From assembly GCF_017874035.1 (NCBI RefSeq), contig NZ_JAGGKV010000016.1, positions 62,001-126,000 of the forward strand: a stretch of 64,000 bases of DNA. Direction: 5' to 3'. Origin of the DNA: Paenibacillus aceris (lineage in GTDB: Bacteria > Bacillota > Bacilli > Paenibacillales > NBRC-103111). Positions 61,266 through 64,000 of the stretch are shown here, in pieces; within the stretch, counting starts at the first letter, position 1; every line of letters starts with the position of its first letter. Under the pieces are notes generated by a model that was not told the origin of the DNA, did no database searches, and saw only the letters and a list, made by a program, of their open reading frames with translations. The position numbers were made by a program, and so were the translations under genes.

Positions 61266-61312
61266 AAAAGGCCTTCAACGTCATCCGAATGGATGGAATT
61301 GAAGGCTTTTTG
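61266..61312. terminator. Bidirectional terminator at the end of the arg operon
   Basis: AAAAAGGCCTTCAA pairs with TTGAAGGCTTTTT (one bulge), with an inner CATCC/GGATG. T runs stand on both ends, so it can also stop the convergent minus-strand genes that end at 61317. Confidence 0.88.
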
Positions 61313-61316
61313 CCGT

Positions 61317-62204
61317 TTATCTGCCCGTGACCGAAATGTACCCGGTATCAACGCGGACTTTCACTTTTTTGCTGCCATCCCCGAGGGTGCCTTTGGCAGA
61401 GTTATGGTCTTCACGATCTATGGTGAGACCAGGCACTTCCAGATTGGCGCTGCCGGTATCGGTACTCAAATCGAAGCTGACATTCTTAGGCGTTGGATCC
61501 AGCGTCAGGCGGACACTGCCTGTGTCAGATTCTAAGGAGACGGAGTCGCCGATATCGCTTAATTTTGCCGTAATGCCTCCCGTATCGGTTTTGATCTTTA
61601 TATCTCCTTGGGCTTGTTGGATATTGATATGCCCTGTATCAGCTTGGAGATTCAGCTGTTTGCCTTCGTAGCGGTCGAGTGAAATGCTGCCGGTATCCGT
61701 ACTGGCTGTCAGCTTCTCCGATTTTAGATCATTGAAGTTGATATTCCCCGTATCGGAAGAAACGGTGATGGCTTTGTACATTTTATCAGGAAGAGAGACT
61801 TCGGTTTTGAGACCAAAGCCGCGGCCGGCAATCAAATTTTTGAGTTCGGTAATGTCAAACCCAAAATTGAAGTGGTCTTTTTTCTTCGTACATACGTCTA
61901 CCCGCCAGGCGTTACTTCCCTCTGTCGCAGCTTCCACGGTACAGTCATTCGCGTTAGCCTCTCGCATCGTACCAACCAGCCGCACTTTAATTTCGTCGGA
62001 ATTTGTAGAGACGAAGGTAACGTTGGAGATATCATTTTGAATAATGAGTGTGTCGATATTTGCTGCAGCAATCTTTTTCTCGACATCAATGTTGGAGACG
62101 CCTGCCTCGAGATCCAAAGTTTTAAAACTAACAGCTGCACCTACAAGACCAACCGCCAAACAGGCAAAGCCGATCAGCAAGAAAAATTTATATCCACTTT
62201 TCAT
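61317..62204 (-). CDS. DUF4097-family beta-helix envelope protein (295 aa)
   Basis: One N-terminal membrane segment (YKFFLLIGFACLAVGLVGAAVSF) anchors a domain outside the cell made of DTG-containing turns (SSDTGNINF, STDTGSISL, QADTGHINI, KTDTGGITA, ESDTGSVRL, STDTGSANL, VDTGYISV), spaced about 20 residues, as in the DUF4097 family. AGGGGGG precedes the ATG. It follows the DUF1700 gene by three bases; such pairs are common in Firmicutes and often respond to envelope stress. Its function is unknown. Confidence 0.85.
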   Translation of the reverse strand: MKSGYKFFLLIGFACLAVGLVGAAVSFKTLDLEAGVSNIDVEKKIAAANIDTLIIQNDISNVTFVSTNSDEIKVRLVGTMREANANDCTVEAATEGSNAWRVDVCTKKKDHFNFGFDITELKNLIAGRGFGLKTEVSLPDKMYKAITVSSDTGNINFNDLKSEKLTASTDTGSISLDRYEGKQLNLQADTGHINIQQAQGDIKIKTDTGGITAKLSDIGDSVSLESDTGSVRLTLDPTPKNVSFDLSTDTGSANLEVPGLTIDREDHNSAKGTLGDGSKKVKVRVDTGYISVTGR

Positions 62205-62207
62205 GGC

Positions 62208-62936
62208 TTAAGCCCCCCTAATTAATTTGGCATTGAATTGGATGTACGACCAGCTGAGTTTGAAAAACACTTTGAGCAGCCAAATGCCGAGCGTCGTCAG
62301 AATAACGCCTAAGCCGAAGCAAGCCAACATGGCGAACCCGATAAACTGCAGATCGCTGCCAACCGAGTTCAGAAAGCTGCCGACCATACCGGCAACCGGA
62401 GCGATGATTAGCGCAAAGCCCGATACAAATAGCGCAATTAACGCTGCGAAAATGCCGAACCACGGGCCTACAACGAACAGGAGATTGAAAAAACCAAGCG
62501 CAATGCTAATGATAATCGCCTTTATCCCAGATTCCTGTTTGGCCGGATAGGGGTAAGGAGGTTGAGGTGCATAATAAGGATTCCCCTGAGGTGGCGGCGT
62601 GTAGGGAGGAAAGCCACCAATCTCGGTCGCCTGTTTAGGCGGTGCTGCCGGTTCAGGTTTTGAATATGTTTTGTCAGGTGAAGGAGCTTGAGGGGCTGAC
62701 TCCTGGGGCCTGCTCTTCGTAGGCTCAGGACTGATCACGTTCGATGCGTCCTTCTGTGCATCCCAGTTTGGTACGCGCGGGTAGCCTAGCGACTGTGCTA
62801 CCTCATCCTCGTGTTTGCCGTTCTCAATCGCCTTTTGAAACAATTCCTCGTACACAGATAATATATTTTGGCGCTCCTTCTCGGGAAGTCCGCGCAGTCG
62901 ATAGTGTAATTCTTTGAAATAATCACTCTTGCTCAT
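62208..62936 (-). CDS. DUF1700/HAAS-domain membrane protein (242 aa)
   Basis: The N-terminal helical HAAS domain (SKSDYFKELHYRLRGLPEKERQNILSVYEELFQKAIENGKHEDEVAQSLGYP, about 2-53) is followed by a Pro-rich linker (about 70-130, with PYTPPPQGNPYYAPQPPYPYP) and three to four membrane segments (about 138-225). Proteins of this class usually work with a PadR-type repressor and a DUF4097 partner; no PadR gene is present here, which is unusual. AGGAGG precedes the ATG. Confidence 0.85.
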   Translation of the reverse strand: MSKSDYFKELHYRLRGLPEKERQNILSVYEELFQKAIENGKHEDEVAQSLGYPRVPNWDAQKDASNVISPEPTKSRPQESAPQAPSPDKTYSKPEPAAPPKQATEIGGFPPYTPPPQGNPYYAPQPPYPYPAKQESGIKAIIISIALGFFNLLFVVGPWFGIFAALIALFVSGFALIIAPVAGMVGSFLNSVGSDLQFIGFAMLACFGLGVILTTLGIWLLKVFFKLSWSYIQFNAKLIRGA

Positions 62937-62978
62937 CGTTCATCCTCCTTATTTCGTATTGCGTATACTTATCATAAT

Positions 62979-63022
62979 AAAAAAAAGTCATAGTGACCTA
63001 GTAACTACAGTCACATGACCTT
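62979..63022 (-). terminator. Terminator of the VanW-family gene (minus strand)
   Basis: Read on the minus strand, AGGTCATGTGAC and GTCACTATGACT pair with one bulged base, followed by a run of T (A at 62979-62986 on the plus strand). Confidence 0.75.
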
Positions 63023-63063
63023 TACTTGCTTTCACTTATTTTGGCTCCAATAGTCACAAAGGA

Positions 63064-64000
63064 TTATCGGAAGGAAGGTCCCTTTACGCCGTCTTCTAAA
63101 ATGGGTTGTGTAGGCTCGGTGGTACCGCCATCTTCCGGTTTAATGTCGCCTCGGTTAGAAGCGACCAGAGTCGGCACTGGGGAATACTGATCTTTCGAGA
63201 TGAGCTCTTTGCTGACGAAGATGCCATTTTCTCTTTTGATCCGATAGGTTTCGACCTTATAGCCTGCTTTGCCTGTAGAGATAGGCCGCGTTACTCCTGG
63301 AGCTAGACTTGCATTGTGCAAGTATTTGGTGGGAGGTTGAATCGTTTCTACGACGTTGGATTCGATGTCATAGGTGATCGAGGGGGACATGTTCCCGTAA
63401 AGCTTGACGGTGACATCTCGATCCGTTGTAACGGTACGTATTAAAAGGTACGAGTCTGTGTTGTTGCGGAATTTGAAATTAATATAGCCGCTGGCAAAAG
63501 TCGCATCTTGTCCGAGTGTGACATAGCTAACAGGCAAAGAGTGGTTGCGCCGCTCTACAATAGCTAGCCCACTTCGCAAAACAGCATTGTACAGTGTTGT
63601 CGAAACTTGACATATGCCGCCTCCAATGCCCGGCACAAGCTTGCCGTTTAGAATAACCGGAGCTTCCTTATAGCCGAATTGGGTTTCGGTTTTGGCAATG
63701 ATTTTGCTATAGTCGAACGTTTCTCCCGGAGCCATGAGCAAATCTTGAATCGAGGCGGCCGTGGAGCGTATATTATGTATGCGCCCTTCGCCTGAAGCGG
63801 GGAACGTGGTTGTGAACTCCGATATTTTGCGATCAATACCCTGCTTCTTCAAGGTGTCCACCGTTACCGCAGGACCTTGCTCGTACAAAGGGAGTGTCAG
63901 TCGAATCGGAGCGGCATTATGAATATAGGAAACGGAGGGGGCAATTTCTTTCAAATGTTCCCCTAAATGTACGGTATCGACGCGAAGCACTTTGCGTTCC
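63064..64000 (-). CDS. VanW-family protein, C-terminal part (cut by right window edge)
   Basis: The frame is open to the edge (last residues read ERKVLRVDTVHL), so at least 312 C-terminal residues are visible and the GTG at 63990 is not a real start. The VanW domain (about 70-200 of the visible part) has FSKI-like DYSKIIAKTETQFGYKEAPVILNGKLVPGIGGGICQVSTTLYNAVLRSGL and ERRNHSLPVSYV. A G5-like strand region (YKVETYRIKRENG) follows. Such proteins are usually anchored or exported with a peptidoglycan-binding domain in front; the glycopeptide-resistance link is historical, not shown. Confidence 0.85.
   Translation of the reverse strand, partial: ERKVLRVDTVHLGEHLKEIAPSVSYIHNAAPIRLTLPLYEQGPAVTVDTLKKQGIDRKISEFTTTFPASGEGRIHNIRSTAASIQDLLMAPGETFDYSKIIAKTETQFGYKEAPVILNGKLVPGIGGGICQVSTTLYNAVLRSGLAIVERRNHSLPVSYVTLGQDATFASGYINFKFRNNTDSYLLIRTVTTDRDVTVKLYGNMSPSITYDIESNVVETIQPPTKYLHNASLAPGVTRPISTGKAGYKVETYRIKRENGIFVSKELISKDQYSPVPTLVASNRGDIKPEDGGTTEPTQPILEDGVKGPSFR

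Noticed and set aside
63064..64000. Vancomycin resistance gene
   Set aside because: VanW-domain proteins are common in Firmicutes without resistance, and no vanH/A/X-type genes are present.

Overview
The window looks like a chromosomal segment of a motile, spore-forming, naturally transformable Gram-positive of the Paenibacillus type (order Bacillales). The signs are: S-layer proteins with SLH domains; an alpha/beta-type small acid-soluble spore protein; a degS-degU-comFA-comFC-yvyF-flgM gene order; the hag/flaG/fliD/fliS/fliT block; hpf-secA-prfB; an argCJBDFGH operon; and sigma-D-like, sigma-H-like and CsrA-type control signals. No rRNA, tRNA, CRISPR array, insertion sequence or phage gene was recognised. 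The genus is an inference; no search was possible.

Layout. 1-11.2 kb: a tandem array of four related S-layer genes, the first cut by the window edge, each with its own terminator. The second complete-window copy is a visible mosaic of its neighbours. 11.2-17.8 kb: two secreted proteins of unknown role, a spore DNA-binding protein, metK preceded by a foldable leader, a small coiled-coil protein and a secreted phosphodiester-glycosidase-like protein. 17.9-23.5 kb: the DegS/DegU two-component system, then the competence genes comFA and comFC and the flagellar regulator-like yvyF. 23.5-31.9 kb: late flagellar genes flgM, flgN, flgK, flgL, a yviE-like gene, fliW, csrA, hag, flaG, fliD, fliS and a fliT-like gene, with sigma-D-type promoters before flgM and hag and a likely CsrA/FliW switch on the hag leader.

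31.9-46.4 kb is accessory and by eye more A+T-rich: a giant secreted vWA protein with ten IPT/TIG repeats, three glycosyltransferases carrying TPR repeats, and a seven-gene cluster that starts with CDP-glucose synthesis and continues with 4,6-dehydration, C-methylation, epimerisation, reduction and acyl transfer. In Bacillus subtilis fliT is followed directly by hpf (yvyD), secA and prfB, and that order resumes here at 46.9 kb. The accessory block therefore sits inside conserved synteny and most likely decorates flagellin or another surface polymer. Its right border carries a regular head-to-tail array of DnaA boxes followed by a cold-shock gene.

46.9-52.5 kb: hpf with a consensus sigma-H promoter, secA, prfB with the programmed +1 frameshift, and a YitT-family membrane protein. 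52.5-53.1 kb is a palindrome-rich intergenic region. 53.1-61.3 kb is a complete seven-gene ornithine/arginine operon from one promoter. 61.3-64.0 kb, on the minus strand, holds a DUF4097/DUF1700 envelope pair and the C-terminal part of a VanW-family protein that runs off the right edge.
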